From assembly GCA_965227455.1 (NCBI GenBank), contig OZ245752.1:4836001-4900000 (forward strand): a stretch of 64,000 nt of DNA, given 5' to 3'. Positions within the stretch are counted from its first letter, which is position 1. Each line of letters starts with the position of its first letter. Of this stretch, positions 33,306-42,056 are shown piece by piece. The DNA comes from JABDIP01 sp965227455 (GTDB taxonomy: Bacteria > Pseudomonadota > Alphaproteobacteria > DSM-16000 > Inquilinaceae). The notes under the pieces were generated by a model. That model saw nothing but the letters and a program-made list of their open reading frames with translations. It had not been told where the DNA came from and did no database searches. The position numbers were made by a program, and so were the translations under genes.

Positions 33306-34202
33306 ATGCGAGCCTTCTATGAGACGCTGCCGATCGGCAAGAAGCGGGCGATGTGGGCCTGGGGCTTCCTGGGCGTGCCGATCGTCTTCTATGTGGTCAT
33401 CCGCTTCTACCCGACCTTCGAATCCTTCCTGATCTCGCTGACCGACTGGAACCTGGTCGGCGAGCGCAACTTCATCGGCATCGACAACTACGCCCGGCTG
33501 CTGGAGGACGAGACCTTCGGCAAGGTCTTCGTCAACACCTTCCAGTACCTGATCATCGGCACGCCGATCAGCCTGCTGTTTGCGTTCGTCGTGGCCTATT
33601 TCCTGGACCAGGTGCGGTTCCTTCACGGCACCATCCGGGCGCTCTATTTCATCCCCTTCCTGACCACCGCCGTGGCCATGGCCTGGGTCTGGCGCTGGTT
33701 CTACCAGCCGGTGCCGATCGGCACCTTCAACCAGATCCTCTCCACGCTGGGCCTGCCGCAGCAGCCCTTCCTGCGATCCACCACCCAGGCGCTGCCGGCG
33801 ATCCTGGCGCCGGCGATCTGGGCCGGGCTCGGCTTCCAGATCGTGATCTTCCTGGCCGGCCTGCGCGCCATCCCCGGCACCTATTACGAGGCCGCCAAGA
33901 TCGACGGCGCCGGGCCATGGCGCATCCTGTTCGAGATCACCATCCCGCTGCTCAGGCCCACCATCATCTTCCTGGTGGTGATCAGCTCGATCGGCTTCCT
34001 GCGCATCTTCGACCAGGTCTTCAACATGACGCCGCAGGGCGATGGCGGGCCCTTGAACTCCACCAAGCCCATGGTGCTCTACATCTACGAAAGCGCCTTC
34101 GACGCCTTCGACATGGGTTATGCGGCGGCGCAGACCGTGGTGCTGTTCCTGGTGCTGCTGGTGATCACCCTGTTGCAGATGTACCTGCTGAGGAAGCGAT
34201 GA
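33306..34202 (+). CDS. ABC sugar transporter permease, MalF/UgpA-like
   Basis: A 298-residue permease with six helices. It starts MRAFYETLPIGKKRAMWAWG with the first helix at about residues 17-40, and the EAA loop is IPGTYYEAAKIDGAGPWRIL near 200. The ATG at 33306 is chosen because the upstream extension (from 33258) is not typical. Its stop overlaps the next permease start by four bases. Confidence 0.94.
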   Translation: MRAFYETLPIGKKRAMWAWGFLGVPIVFYVVIRFYPTFESFLISLTDWNLVGERNFIGIDNYARLLEDETFGKVFVNTFQYLIIGTPISLLFAFVVAYFLDQVRFLHGTIRALYFIPFLTTAVAMAWVWRWFYQPVPIGTFNQILSTLGLPQQPFLRSTTQALPAILAPAIWAGLGFQIVIFLAGLRAIPGTYYEAAKIDGAGPWRILFEITIPLLRPTIIFLVVISSIGFLRIFDQVFNMTPQGDGGPLNSTKPMVLYIYESAFDAFDMGYAAAQTVVLFLVLLVITLLQMYLLRKR

Positions 34203-35068
34203 CCGCAGAGGCCCTCAGCCGCGCCGAACCGACCACGGCCACGCGCTACCGCAAGCCGGTCAATCCGGGCCGTATCGTCGCCTGGACCCTGCTGGCGATG
34301 GGCGGGATCACCATGATCATGCCCTTCATCTTCATGATCTCGACTTCGCTGAAATACCCCCACGAGATTTACGATCTGCGCCTCATCCCCAACGAGCCGA
34401 CCCTGGAGAACTACATCTACGTGCTCGCCGACGGGCGCTTCTTTCGCTGGTTCTTCAACTCCTTCGTGATCGCGTTTGCGACCACCGCCTCGGTGCTCTT
34501 CTTCGACAGCCTGGTCGGCTACACCCTGTGCAAGTTCAAGTTCCGCGGCCGCACCATCGTCTTCGTGGCGATCCTCTCGACGCTGATGATCCCGACCGAG
34601 ATGCTGGTCATCCCCTGGTATCTCATGTCCCAGAGCTTCGGCTGGCTGGACAGCTATTGGGGCATCATGTTCCCCGGCATCATGACCGGCTTCGGCACCT
34701 TCCTGATGAAGCAGTTCTTCGAGAGCGTGCCGGACGATTTCCTGGATGCCGCCCGCATCGACGGGCTGAACGAGTTCCAGATCTGGTGGGAGGTGGCGAT
34801 GCCGCTGGTGACGCCGGCCCTGTCGGCGCTCGCGATCTTCGTCTTTCTGGGCAACTGGACCGCCTTCCTGTGGCCGCTGATCGTCACCAACAGCACCGAG
34901 CTCTATACGATCCCGGTCGGCCTCGCCTCCTTCTCGGTGGAGACCCAGGTGCAGTGGGAGCTGATCATGACCGGCTCCAGCCTCGCCACCATCCCGACCC
35001 TGATCGTCTTCCTGCTGTTCCAGCGCTACATCATCCGCGGTGTGATGCTGACCGGGCTGAAGGGCTGA
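34199..35068 (+). CDS. ABC sugar transporter permease, MalG/UgpE-like
   Basis: A 289-residue permease, partner of the preceding one (ATGA overlap). First helix about residues 27-48; the segment NSFVIAFATTASVLFFDSLV and the EAA loop SVPDDFLDAARIDGLNEFQI (near 180) are typical. Ends FQRYIIRGVMLTGLKG, the standard MalG-type C-terminus. Confidence 0.94.
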   Translation: MTAEALSRAEPTTATRYRKPVNPGRIVAWTLLAMGGITMIMPFIFMISTSLKYPHEIYDLRLIPNEPTLENYIYVLADGRFFRWFFNSFVIAFATTASVLFFDSLVGYTLCKFKFRGRTIVFVAILSTLMIPTEMLVIPWYLMSQSFGWLDSYWGIMFPGIMTGFGTFLMKQFFESVPDDFLDAARIDGLNEFQIWWEVAMPLVTPALSALAIFVFLGNWTAFLWPLIVTNSTELYTIPVGLASFSVETQVQWELIMTGSSLATIPTLIVFLLFQRYIIRGVMLTGLKG

Positions 35069-35073
35069 CCACG

Positions 35074-36600
35074 ATGACCGACGACGCCGACACCTTCCCG
35101 GCCCCGGTCTATAAGGAGACCGTGCTCGGGCCGCTGTTCGACACGGCCAAGCGGCACTACGCCGGGCCGCTGGCCCGCATCAACGAGGCTCACGCGGTGA
35201 TGCTGGCCGAACGCGGCCTCCTGGCCCGTGACGAGGCGGCGGCGATCCTCTCCGCGCTGCGCATGTTCGAGGCCGGGTTTGACGCCAGTGCACTCTCCTA
35301 TGACGGCAGCGTGGAGGACCTGTTCTTTCACGTCGAGGCGGCACTGGCCGAGCGGCTCGGCATCGACCTCGCGGGCAAGCTGCATACGGGGCGCAGCCGC
35401 AATGACATCGACCACACCGGCTTCAAGATGGTGCTGAAGCGCCGATTAGCCGGCTTGCTGCACAGGCTGACCAACCTCGTCGACACGCTGATCACCGTCG
35501 CCCATGACAACCGCGACACCATCGTCGTCGCCTACACCCATGGCCAGCCGGCCCAGCCGACCACCTTCGGGCACTATCTTTCGGCCCTGATCGAGGTGCT
35601 GTTGCGCGATCTCGACCGGCTGGCGCATGCGGGCCGGGACCTGGACCGCTGCAGCATGGGCGCGGCGGCGATCACCACCACTGGCTTCGACATCGACCGG
35701 CAGCGCATGGCGGAGCTTCTCGGCTTCTCCGAGGTGCAGGAGAACTCCTACGGCTGCATCGCCGCCTGCGACTACGTGACCGGGCTCTATTCGGCGATGA
35801 AGGTGCTGTTCCTGAACCTTGGCCGCTTCGTTCAGGATCTGAACCAGTGGACCGGGTTCGAGACCGGCCATCTCCACGTGCCCGACGGCTTCGTGCAGAT
35901 CAGCTCGATCATGCCGCAGAAGCGCAACCCGGTGCCGGTGGAGCATCTGCGCCTGCTGCTCTCAACCGCGGCCGGGCACTGCGACACCATCACCAACACC
36001 ATGCACAACACCCCGTTCACCGACATGAACGACAGCGAGTCCGAGGTGCAGGCCGGCGGCTATGCGGCCTTCGAGGCCGGCGGCCGGGCCCTGGCGCTGC
36101 TCGACGGGCTGATCGCCGCGGTGCGGGTCGATGGCGAGCGGGTCGCCCGACACATCGACGAGAGCTGCATCACCATCACCGAGCTGGCCGACAGCCTGGT
36201 CAGGGTCGAGGGCATCTCCTTCCGCCAGGCCCATGAGGTGGCGGCGACGCTGGCCCGGCGCGTGGTCGATCGCGGCGAGAGCCTAAGCACGGTGCCCTTC
36301 AAAGCCGTCGCTGAGGCTTTCGAAGAGATCATCGGCCGGCCGCCCAAGCTGTCGGAGGCCGATTTCCGCCGCTTCGTCTCGCCGGAGCATTTCATCGCGG
36401 TGCGCGAGCGTTTCGGCGGCCCGGGCCCCAAGGCGCTGGCCGCCAGCATCGCCGGCTACGCCAAGCAGCTGGCGGGCCATGCCACCGCCCTGGCGGTCTT
36501 CGAAGACCGCATGGCCGCCGCCGACGCGGCGCTCACCGACATTGTCGACGACTATCTGGGGGCCGCCGAACCGACCGGCGCGGCACCGGCAAAACGATAG
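35074..36600 (+). CDS. Argininosuccinate lyase-like enzyme (fumarase/aspartase superfamily)
   Basis: A 508-residue lyase of the ArgH branch. Visible motifs: KLHTGRSRNDIDHTGFKMVL (near 110), AYTHGQPAQPTTFGHYLSAL (near 155, active-site TxxQ/P region) and the superfamily signature SSIMPQKRNPVPVEHLR (near 275). The superfamily cleaves C-N bonds to release fumarate. It is longer than ArgH (about 460) and sits five bases after a sugar permease, before the ATPase gene of the same importer, which is not the place of a biosynthetic argH. EDDS lyase is a known ArgH-like enzyme acting on N-substituted aspartates; a catabolic lyase for the imported compound is therefore plausible (inference). Confidence 0.88.
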   Translation: MTDDADTFPAPVYKETVLGPLFDTAKRHYAGPLARINEAHAVMLAERGLLARDEAAAILSALRMFEAGFDASALSYDGSVEDLFFHVEAALAERLGIDLAGKLHTGRSRNDIDHTGFKMVLKRRLAGLLHRLTNLVDTLITVAHDNRDTIVVAYTHGQPAQPTTFGHYLSALIEVLLRDLDRLAHAGRDLDRCSMGAAAITTTGFDIDRQRMAELLGFSEVQENSYGCIAACDYVTGLYSAMKVLFLNLGRFVQDLNQWTGFETGHLHVPDGFVQISSIMPQKRNPVPVEHLRLLLSTAAGHCDTITNTMHNTPFTDMNDSESEVQAGGYAAFEAGGRALALLDGLIAAVRVDGERVARHIDESCITITELADSLVRVEGISFRQAHEVAATLARRVVDRGESLSTVPFKAVAEAFEEIIGRPPKLSEADFRRFVSPEHFIAVRERFGGPGPKALAASIAGYAKQLAGHATALAVFEDRMAAADAALTDIVDDYLGAAEPTGAAPAKR

Positions 36601-36623
36601 GTTGCCAAGGGATGATGTTCGTT

Positions 36624-36767
36624 AGACCCCTCACCCTCCCAACGCTTCGCGTCGGGTCCCTCCCTCTCCCACAAGGGGAGAGGGGGCGTCTGAGGTGCTC
36701 AATTGAACCCCTCTCCCCTTGTTGGAGAGGGAGGGACCCGCGCGCAGCGTGGGAGGGTGAGGGGGCT
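36624..36767. repeat. Palindromic repeat family A, copy 4
   Basis: A 144-bp palindrome: AGACCCCTCACCCTCCC at the left, GGGAGGGTGAGGGGGCTCT at the right, with inner CCTCCCTCTCCCACAAGGGG and CCCCTTGTTGGAGAGGGAGG arms (one mismatch). It fills the gap between the lyase and the ATPase, inside the operon. Confidence 0.9.
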
Positions 36768-36807
36768 CTGTCATGTCCGCTCGCAGTCGGAGTGGGGATT
36801 TCCTGAC

Positions 36808-37902
36808 ATGGCCAGCGTTTCCATCCGCAATGTCGTCAAGCGCTTCGGCAAGGTGCAGGTGATCCACGGCCTCGACCTGGAGATCGCCCATGAGGAGTTC
36901 GTGGTGCTGGTCGGGCCCTCGGGCTGCGGCAAGTCAACCATGCTGCGCATGATCGCCGGGCTGGAGGAGATCACCGAGGGCGAGATCCATATCGGCGACC
37001 GGCTGATCAACAATGTCGAGCCGAAGAACCGGAACATCGCCATGGTGTTCCAGAACTACGCCCTCTATCCGCATATGACGGTGTGGCGGAACATCGCCTT
37101 CGGGCTGCGCGCCGCCCGCCTGCCCAAGGACGAGGTCGACCGCAAGGTCCGCGAGGCAGCGGCGATCCTGGGTCTGGAGGAGCTGCTTGAGCGCAAGCCC
37201 GCCGAACTCTCCGGCGGCCAGCGCCAGCGCGTCTCCATGGGCCGGGCCATCGTCCGCGACCCGCAGGTCTTCCTGTTCGACGAGCCGCTCTCCAACCTCG
37301 ACGCCAAGCTGCGCAACCAGATGCGCACCGAGATCAAGAAGCTGCACCAGCAGGTCCGGACCACCGTCATCTACGTCACCCACGACCAGATCGAAGCCAT
37401 GACGCTTGCCGACCGCATCGTCATCATGCGCGACGGCTATATCCAGCAGATCGGCACGCCGCTGGACGTCTACCAGAACCCGGCCAACATCTTCGTCGCC
37501 GGCTTCATCGGCAGCCCGGCCATGAACCTGATCCCCGGCCGCATCGCCGCCGGTGACGGCGGGCTGGCCTGCGACATCGGCGGCGATGTCCGGGTGCCGC
37601 TGCCGGAAGACGGCGTCGCCGGACTGGGCGACGGCCGCCCCGTGGTGATGGGCATTCGCCCGGATGACCTGATCCTGGTCGAGCCCGACAGCCCGGCCTA
37701 TGGCTGGCAGACCGACAGCCGCATCGCGGTGGTCGAGCCCATGGGCCCGGAATCGATCCTGTTCCTGGACCTGGCCGGCCACGAGATGGTGGGCAAGGCC
37801 GAGGGCCGAACCGTCCCGACCGCAGGCGGCACGGCCAAGGTCGCCCTCAACCTCGACCATCTCCATTTGTTCGACCCGGAAACGGAGCAGGCGATCCTGT
37901 GA
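36808..37902 (+). CDS. ABC sugar transporter ATP-binding protein, UgpC/MsmK-like
   Basis: A 364-residue MalK-type ATPase with all motifs intact: Walker A GPSGCGKST, signature LSGGQRQRVSMG, Walker B FLFDEPLSNLD and H-loop VTHDQIEAMTLADRI, then a TOBE-type C-terminal region. The ATG at 36808 follows the family A repeat; frame-open sequence before it is repeat-derived. It completes the importer begun at 31764. Confidence 0.96.
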   Translation: MASVSIRNVVKRFGKVQVIHGLDLEIAHEEFVVLVGPSGCGKSTMLRMIAGLEEITEGEIHIGDRLINNVEPKNRNIAMVFQNYALYPHMTVWRNIAFGLRAARLPKDEVDRKVREAAAILGLEELLERKPAELSGGQRQRVSMGRAIVRDPQVFLFDEPLSNLDAKLRNQMRTEIKKLHQQVRTTVIYVTHDQIEAMTLADRIVIMRDGYIQQIGTPLDVYQNPANIFVAGFIGSPAMNLIPGRIAAGDGGLACDIGGDVRVPLPEDGVAGLGDGRPVVMGIRPDDLILVEPDSPAYGWQTDSRIAVVEPMGPESILFLDLAGHEMVGKAEGRTVPTAGGTAKVALNLDHLHLFDPETEQAIL

Positions 37903-37948
37903 AGCGGTATTCAGCCATCGATTTCCAACACGCCGGACGTTTCGGCCA

Positions 37949-38539
37949 TTGCCGATAACCGGGCCGCAACCGGCTGATGCCGAACTGCGGGAGCTGATTG
38001 CCCAATATCGATCGGTGCCGCGCGGGCGTCCTCCATCCGGGGATATCGTCCTGCCTGGTCCTGGCCAGGAATCGGTTTGGGACTTCCCACGGCCGCCGCG
38101 CGTCGAACCCGTGTCGCAAAGGGTCCGTGTGGAATTTGCCGGGTTGGCGGTAGCCGACAGCCGGCGGGCGTTGCGGGTTGTCGAGACAGCGGGAGCCCCG
38201 GTCTATTACCTGCCGCCGGCGGATGTCGTGCTCGGATGCCTGGTGCCCGCGGAGGGTTGGTCGCTCTGCGAGTGGAAAGGTGTGGCCCGCTATTGGGATC
38301 TTGTCGTCGGAGACTGGCGTTCCGACGCGGCGGCCTGGAGTTATCCCGATCCGCTGACCGATCTCGGCCAGGGCTACGATCGGCTTCGGGATTATCTGGC
38401 CTTCTATCCGGACCGGGTCGATGCCTGCTGGCTCGGCGATGAACGGGTCTCTCCCCAGCCTGGCGGTTTCTACGGTGGCTGGGTCACGTCGCGAATCGTC
38501 GGGCCGCTGAAGGGCGTGCCCGGAAGCCAGGACTGGTAG
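37949..38539 (+). CDS. DUF427-domain protein
   Basis: A protein of about 196 residues with a clear DUF427 domain (about residues 60-190): VEFAGLAVADSRRALRVVET, APVYYLPPADV, EWKGVARYWDLVVGD, AAWSYPDPLTDLGQGYDRL and RDYLAFYPDRVDACWLG. The function of the domain is unknown. No in-frame ATG exists upstream of the conserved part; TTG at 37949 gives the fullest sensible N-terminus and GTG near 38012 is an alternative, so the start is uncertain. It follows the ATPase gene in the same direction. Confidence 0.75.
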   Translation: MPITGPQPADAELRELIAQYRSVPRGRPPSGDIVLPGPGQESVWDFPRPPRVEPVSQRVRVEFAGLAVADSRRALRVVETAGAPVYYLPPADVVLGCLVPAEGWSLCEWKGVARYWDLVVGDWRSDAAAWSYPDPLTDLGQGYDRLRDYLAFYPDRVDACWLGDERVSPQPGGFYGGWVTSRIVGPLKGVPGSQDW

Positions 38540-38666
38540 CCAATCGACGGGCGACTAGCGGCCTGAATCGTGACGATTGGCCGACCAAGCCGGCACGGGA
38601 AAGGAAAGGTTAATCTTTCGACGCGCAGAGTCCTGCCTAGTCAGTTTGATTGGGCATGGGGCGCAC

Positions 38667-39206
38667 ATGCGGAAGGTCGAAGAGCGCGAGGCGGCTGAGC
38701 TTGGGGCTCGGATCGCCGGCATCTATCTCAACGGGCTGGAGCGCGCCGTCGGCGTGCCGCCCGGCTTCTGGGACGATCCGTTTGCCCTGGGTTTCCTGGT
38801 CGGCTGCGCCTTGAAGGCGGTCGGCGCAGCCAGCATTGAGGTCGAGGGCTCGGCCCGCTCGCGGGTCGCCGGCATGGCGCTCTCCTCCCTGTCGGGCCAC
38901 GATGCCCGCACAATGGCCGGCCGGCTGCGCAGCCTGGCCCGGGCCTGCGATCCCAGCTTCCGCAATGGCTGGGATAATGCCGAGAGGCTGCTGGCCTATA
39001 GCTGGGGCTTCTATCCCGACGACCGCAACGATCCCGACATCGCCGAGGCCCGCAAGCGCGTGGAGCACCTGCGCGCCGCCGGCCTGTTCAGCGGCGAGAC
39101 CATCTCCGACCACAAGGCGATCGCCGTCGCCCTGCAACTGCTGCTGTTCAACGACGTGATCGTCGAACGCTTCGGCATCGAGAGCGTAGACCGCACGGTG
39201 CAGTAG
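38667..39206 (+). CDS. Hypothetical protein, 179 aa
   Basis: A 179-residue, probably cytoplasmic and mainly helical protein (MRKVEEREAAELGARIAGIY; RSRVAGMALSSLSGHDARTM; ERLLAYSWGFYPDDRNDPDI). No family was recognised and no signal peptide or membrane helix is seen. The ATG at 38667 gives a clean start; an upstream GTG/ATG at 38577 is less likely. Codon use matches its neighbours, so it is probably real. Confidence 0.6.
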   Translation: MRKVEEREAAELGARIAGIYLNGLERAVGVPPGFWDDPFALGFLVGCALKAVGAASIEVEGSARSRVAGMALSSLSGHDARTMAGRLRSLARACDPSFRNGWDNAERLLAYSWGFYPDDRNDPDIAEARKRVEHLRAAGLFSGETISDHKAIAVALQLLLFNDVIVERFGIESVDRTVQ

Positions 39207-39251
39207 ACGGTCGCCGGCGCCCGCCGGCTTTTCAGATTCCACACAGGATCG

Positions 39252-39324
39252 TCATTCCCGCGAAAGCGGGAATCCAAAGTCGCCTGAGCGCAGCCCATCG
39301 AGATTCCCGCTTTCGCGGGAATGA
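39252..39324. repeat. Palindromic repeat family B, copy 2
   Basis: A 73-bp palindrome with perfect 23-base arms (TCATTCCCGCGAAAGCGGGA and complement), each containing the ATTCCCGCGAAAGCGGGAAT inner palindrome. It lies between convergent genes, next to the terminator at 39370. Confidence 0.92.
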
Positions 39325-39369
39325 GGAAGTAGGTTGAAGGGCTTTGCAGTTGCCACCGTCCAAACGCAG

Positions 39370-39396
39370 ACGAGCCCGGCCTCAGGCCGGGCTCGT
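39370..39396. terminator. Two-way terminator-like hairpin
   Basis: ACGAGCCCGGCCT-C-AGGCCGGGCTCGT, a palindrome with perfect 13-base arms between the convergent hypothetical gene (ends 39206) and the bactofilin gene (ends 39444). Only a weak T-rich stretch follows on the minus strand. Confidence 0.6.
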
Positions 39397-39443
39397 CGGA
39401 ACTGTCGGGACGTCGGCGGCCGCGGCAAACCGCCGCGAACCGG

Positions 39444-39923
39444 TCAGTCGTTGCCGGTGGCGCTCTCGACCGGCTTCAGGGTCGTGACCTTCGGGTCGTC
39501 GTTGTTGGCGGAGGATTTCCCGCTGCCGTTCGACGAGGCCTTGTCGCCCTTCAGGCGGCCCAGCCGGCCTTCGAGGACGGCGCCCTCTTCGACCTCGAGG
39601 CATTCGTGATAGATGTCGCCGGTGACCTTGGCGGTCTTGGTCAGGACCACCTTGCGCGCCTTCACGTCGCCGGAAAAGGCGCCGCAGATGCGCACCGTGT
39701 CGGCTTCGATGGAGCTCTTGATCTCCGGCTCCTCGCCGAGGATCAGGGTCCGGCACTTGATGTTGCCTTCGACGGCGCCGTCGATGGTGATGTCGCCGGT
39801 GCTTTCCAGGTCGCCCTTGATCTTCAGATCCGAACTGATGACCGAGTGCTGTACCTTCTTGTTCTTGCTGTCGTATCCGGCGCCGGTATCGGCACCGTTG
39901 GTTTTCTCTTGCTGGAAGATCAT
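39444..39923 (-). CDS. Bactofilin (polymer-forming cytoskeletal protein)
   Basis: A 159-residue bactofilin. The central beta-helix (about residues 28-125) has repeating strands such as VISSDLKIKGDLESTGDITI, DGAVEGNIKCRTLILGEE and AFSGDVKARKVVLTKTAKVT. Flanking N- and C-terminal tails are polar and disordered, as is usual. Bactofilins form membrane-associated filaments that guide wall growth, stalks or chromosome anchoring. No peptidase of the M23 type (a common partner) is adjacent. Confidence 0.93.
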   Translation of the reverse strand: MIFQQEKTNGADTGAGYDSKNKKVQHSVISSDLKIKGDLESTGDITIDGAVEGNIKCRTLILGEEPEIKSSIEADTVRICGAFSGDVKARKVVLTKTAKVTGDIYHECLEVEEGAVLEGRLGRLKGDKASSNGSGKSSANNDDPKVTTLKPVESATGND

Positions 39924-40079
39924 GTCCGCGTCACTCCGGGTTAGGTGAGCGGTTCAAGCAGTAGGATCAAATGGTTAAAAAACACGAAACCGGCCGCTGG
40001 CGACGGCCGGTTCCGGGTGTTTCCACGGCTGCCTGCGGTGGCCCCGGACCAGGGATCCGGCGCCGTCCGGGCAGCGACT

Positions 40080-40367
40080 CTACGAGGCGGCGCGCATGCC
40101 GCCGCTGCGCCGATCGCGGTCGGCGGATGTACCGCGCAGAACCTCGGGCCGGCGCACCGTGGTGGTGCCCATCGGGGCGGGCGCGGAATGGCGGCGTCCG
40201 AACAGCCGGTCGAGGAAGCCGGTATTGCGGCCGGCCAGCCGGTCGCGCTCATCGATCAGTTCTTCCACGTCCTCGAACAGTCGGTTGATCAAGGCCCAGC
40301 GGCCCTCGATCTGCTTGTCGAGCTCGGCCAGCCTGCGGCTGTTGCCGGTCGGTGTGTCGATGCCCAT
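40080..40367 (-). CDS. Hypothetical protein with coiled coil, 95 aa
   Basis: A 95-residue protein. Residues about 8-42 (RRLAELDKQIEGRWALINRL and FEDVEELIDERDRLAG) form a charged helix or coiled coil, and the rest is basic and disordered (GRRHSAPAPMGTTTVRRPEV). No family was recognised. The ATG at 40367 is preceded by AAAGGATTGGCA. It stands alone, 157 bases upstream of the bactofilin gene in the same direction. The region upstream (40370-40440) is A/T-rich, as expected of a promoter. Confidence 0.55.
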   Translation of the reverse strand: MGIDTPTGNSRRLAELDKQIEGRWALINRLFEDVEELIDERDRLAGRNTGFLDRLFGRRHSAPAPMGTTTVRRPEVLRGTSADRDRRSGGMRAAS

Positions 40368-40585
40368 TGCCAATCCTTTCTGGATCTTGGCGCCTGTCGT
40401 TAACGTATAATTTAAGCGATTTTTAACAAAAAGTGTAGCGCCTTCGATTTACACAGCTTTGTGAGGACCTCGCGAGGCGGCGATTGGCAGTATCGCCGCA
40501 GCCGCCGCCGGCGGCTGTGACGGCCATCACGATCGACCTTATGGGCTCCCGGACACGGCGGTGTCACAGGCGGGTACGGCCTTGG

Positions 40586-41014
40586 CTAGGCCGGCCAGAG
40601 TTCCTTGAGTTCGGAGGGCAGCAGACCCTTGATGTCGTCGATCTCACCCGTCGAGATGCGGTTCGACAGCAGTTCGAACACCGCCTCGACCGCCGGCTCC
40701 GGGTCGACATTGCCGTCGCGTCTCAGCTCCTGCCGAACATGGTCCAGGAATTGCGCCTTGTGCCGCTGCTTCAGCGGCTTGCCGGCCGGGTGCCAGCCCT
40801 CGTAATAGACGCCGCGCAGCAGCATCGGCAGCTGGGCGCCGAGTTGCGCCGCCTCGTCGACGCTCATCCGGTCGCGCAGGGCGTGCAGCACGGCCCGCAG
40901 CGCCGCATAGGCGGCCTGCCGGTCGTCCCAGTCGAGAATGGTCTTCAGCTCCTTCAGCCAGGTATCGGACAGATGGATGGTGTGATCGAATACCCTGAGC
41001 CCAGTGGTGCTCAT
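40586..41014 (-). CDS. DUF2267-like protein
   Basis: A 142-residue protein resembling the DUF2267 family: FDHTIHLSDTWLKELKTILD, WDDRQAAYAALRAVLHALRD, RMSVDEAAQLGAQLPMLLRG, YYEGWHPAGKP and the C-terminal ISTGEIDDIKGLLPSELKEL. The function is unknown; related proteins are often stress-induced. The ATG at 41014 has a GGGAGACACATC site, while the open frame further upstream (to 41188) is arginine/proline-rich and untypical. It diverges from the DUF1127-repeat gene. Confidence 0.85.
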   Translation of the reverse strand: MSTTGLRVFDHTIHLSDTWLKELKTILDWDDRQAAYAALRAVLHALRDRMSVDEAAQLGAQLPMLLRGVYYEGWHPAGKPLKQRHKAQFLDHVRQELRRDGNVDPEPAVEAVFELLSNRISTGEIDDIKGLLPSELKELWPA

Positions 41015-41347
41015 GATGTGTCTCCCTAATGGCCCGCCGCCCGACAAAGGGTGAGTCGGGGCAGGTTGCCGGGCTGGTTGCGGATCGAAATGCGCCGTGC
41101 GGTCGTCGTCGGCGGCCGGCGAAGGCGGCTGCCTGGACCCGTCCGTTGCATTGGTGTGCATCATCTCCGAACGATGCGCCCGACGCATTGACCCCGGTCA
41201 AATGGGACGAATCCGCCGTGCCAAATGGCATCGGTTTTCTGCAATGCTGCAGTGCAAAAAGCTCGCTGGTTGCATGGCGCGTTCGAGGACATCTGTTGCG
41301 CAATGCAACCGGCGAATTCGAGACGATCGCCATTCGGAGTGACCGAT
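41015..41347. other. Divergent intergenic region, DUF2267-like / DUF1127 genes
   Basis: A 333-base region that should carry both divergent promoters. It has repeated TGCA words (CTGCAGTGCAAAAA, GGTTGCATGG, GCGCAATGCAACC), possibly a regulator site, but no convincing gene or consensus promoter was seen. Confidence 0.35.
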
Positions 41348-42049
41348 ATGACCAACGACCGCTTTATCAGCCATGCGTTTGCTGGCGGCACGGTCGACCG
41401 TGCCGATGTGTTCCCCGCTCGCGAGGCGAGCTCCACGACATTGGGACGGCCTGGAATGATCAAGACCATGCTAGGTGCCCTGCGGGACCGGACGACGGTC
41501 TGGCAGCTGAGCCGCAAATCCGATCGCGAACTGGCCGACATGGGCCTGAACCGCGAGACCCTGGCCGCAGATGTGGCGGCCGCCCGCAAGGCGGCCATCG
41601 CCAAGCCGGCCGCGATGCGCGAGCCGGCCACCGGCTTGGCCGGCGTGCTGGAGGCGGCGATCGGCGCCGCCCTGGCTCCGGTCAGGGACGCCGCCACCGT
41701 GCGCCAGCTGCGCCGCAAGTCGGACCGGGTGCTGGCCGATTTGGGCCTGAGCCGGGAGACCCTGGCCGAAGGCGTGGCCGCGGCCCGGACCGAGCTGGCC
41801 GCCCGGCGCGGCGCCCTGCTGTCCCAGCGGCTGGCCGCCTGGCGCGAGGAGCGGCGCATCTACCGCGAGCTGTCGAGCTACAGCGATGCGGAGCTGGCCG
41901 ATATCGGCATGGGGCGGGCTGACGTCCGCGCCGCGGCGCGCGGCCATGCGGTGCTGCTGTTCCGCGATGCCGGCCTGGTCGACGGCCATTTCCCCACCGA
42001 CGGCCGCGCCGTCGCCGCCAACGGAGCGGCCTTGCGCCGCGCCGCTTAG
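41348..42049 (+). CDS. Protein with three DUF1127-like (YjiS-like) units, 233 aa
   Basis: A 233-residue protein with three internal copies of a DUF1127-like helix-turn unit at about residues 51-80 (VWQLSRKSDRELADMGLNRE), 118-147 (VRQLRRKSDRVLADLGLSRE) and 171-199 (IYRELSSYSDAELADIGMGR). Single-unit DUF1127 proteins have about 45-70 residues; in alphaproteobacteria small arginine-rich ones affect phosphate, carbon or RNA metabolism. The units here are separated by alanine-rich linkers. ATG 41348 follows a weak ribosome-binding site. It is probably an internal duplication of an ordinary DUF1127 gene. Confidence 0.78.
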   Translation: MTNDRFISHAFAGGTVDRADVFPAREASSTTLGRPGMIKTMLGALRDRTTVWQLSRKSDRELADMGLNRETLAADVAAARKAAIAKPAAMREPATGLAGVLEAAIGAALAPVRDAATVRQLRRKSDRVLADLGLSRETLAEGVAAARTELAARRGALLSQRLAAWREERRIYRELSSYSDAELADIGMGRADVRAAARGHAVLLFRDAGLVDGHFPTDGRAVAANGAALRRAA

Positions 42050-42056
42050 GGGACCC

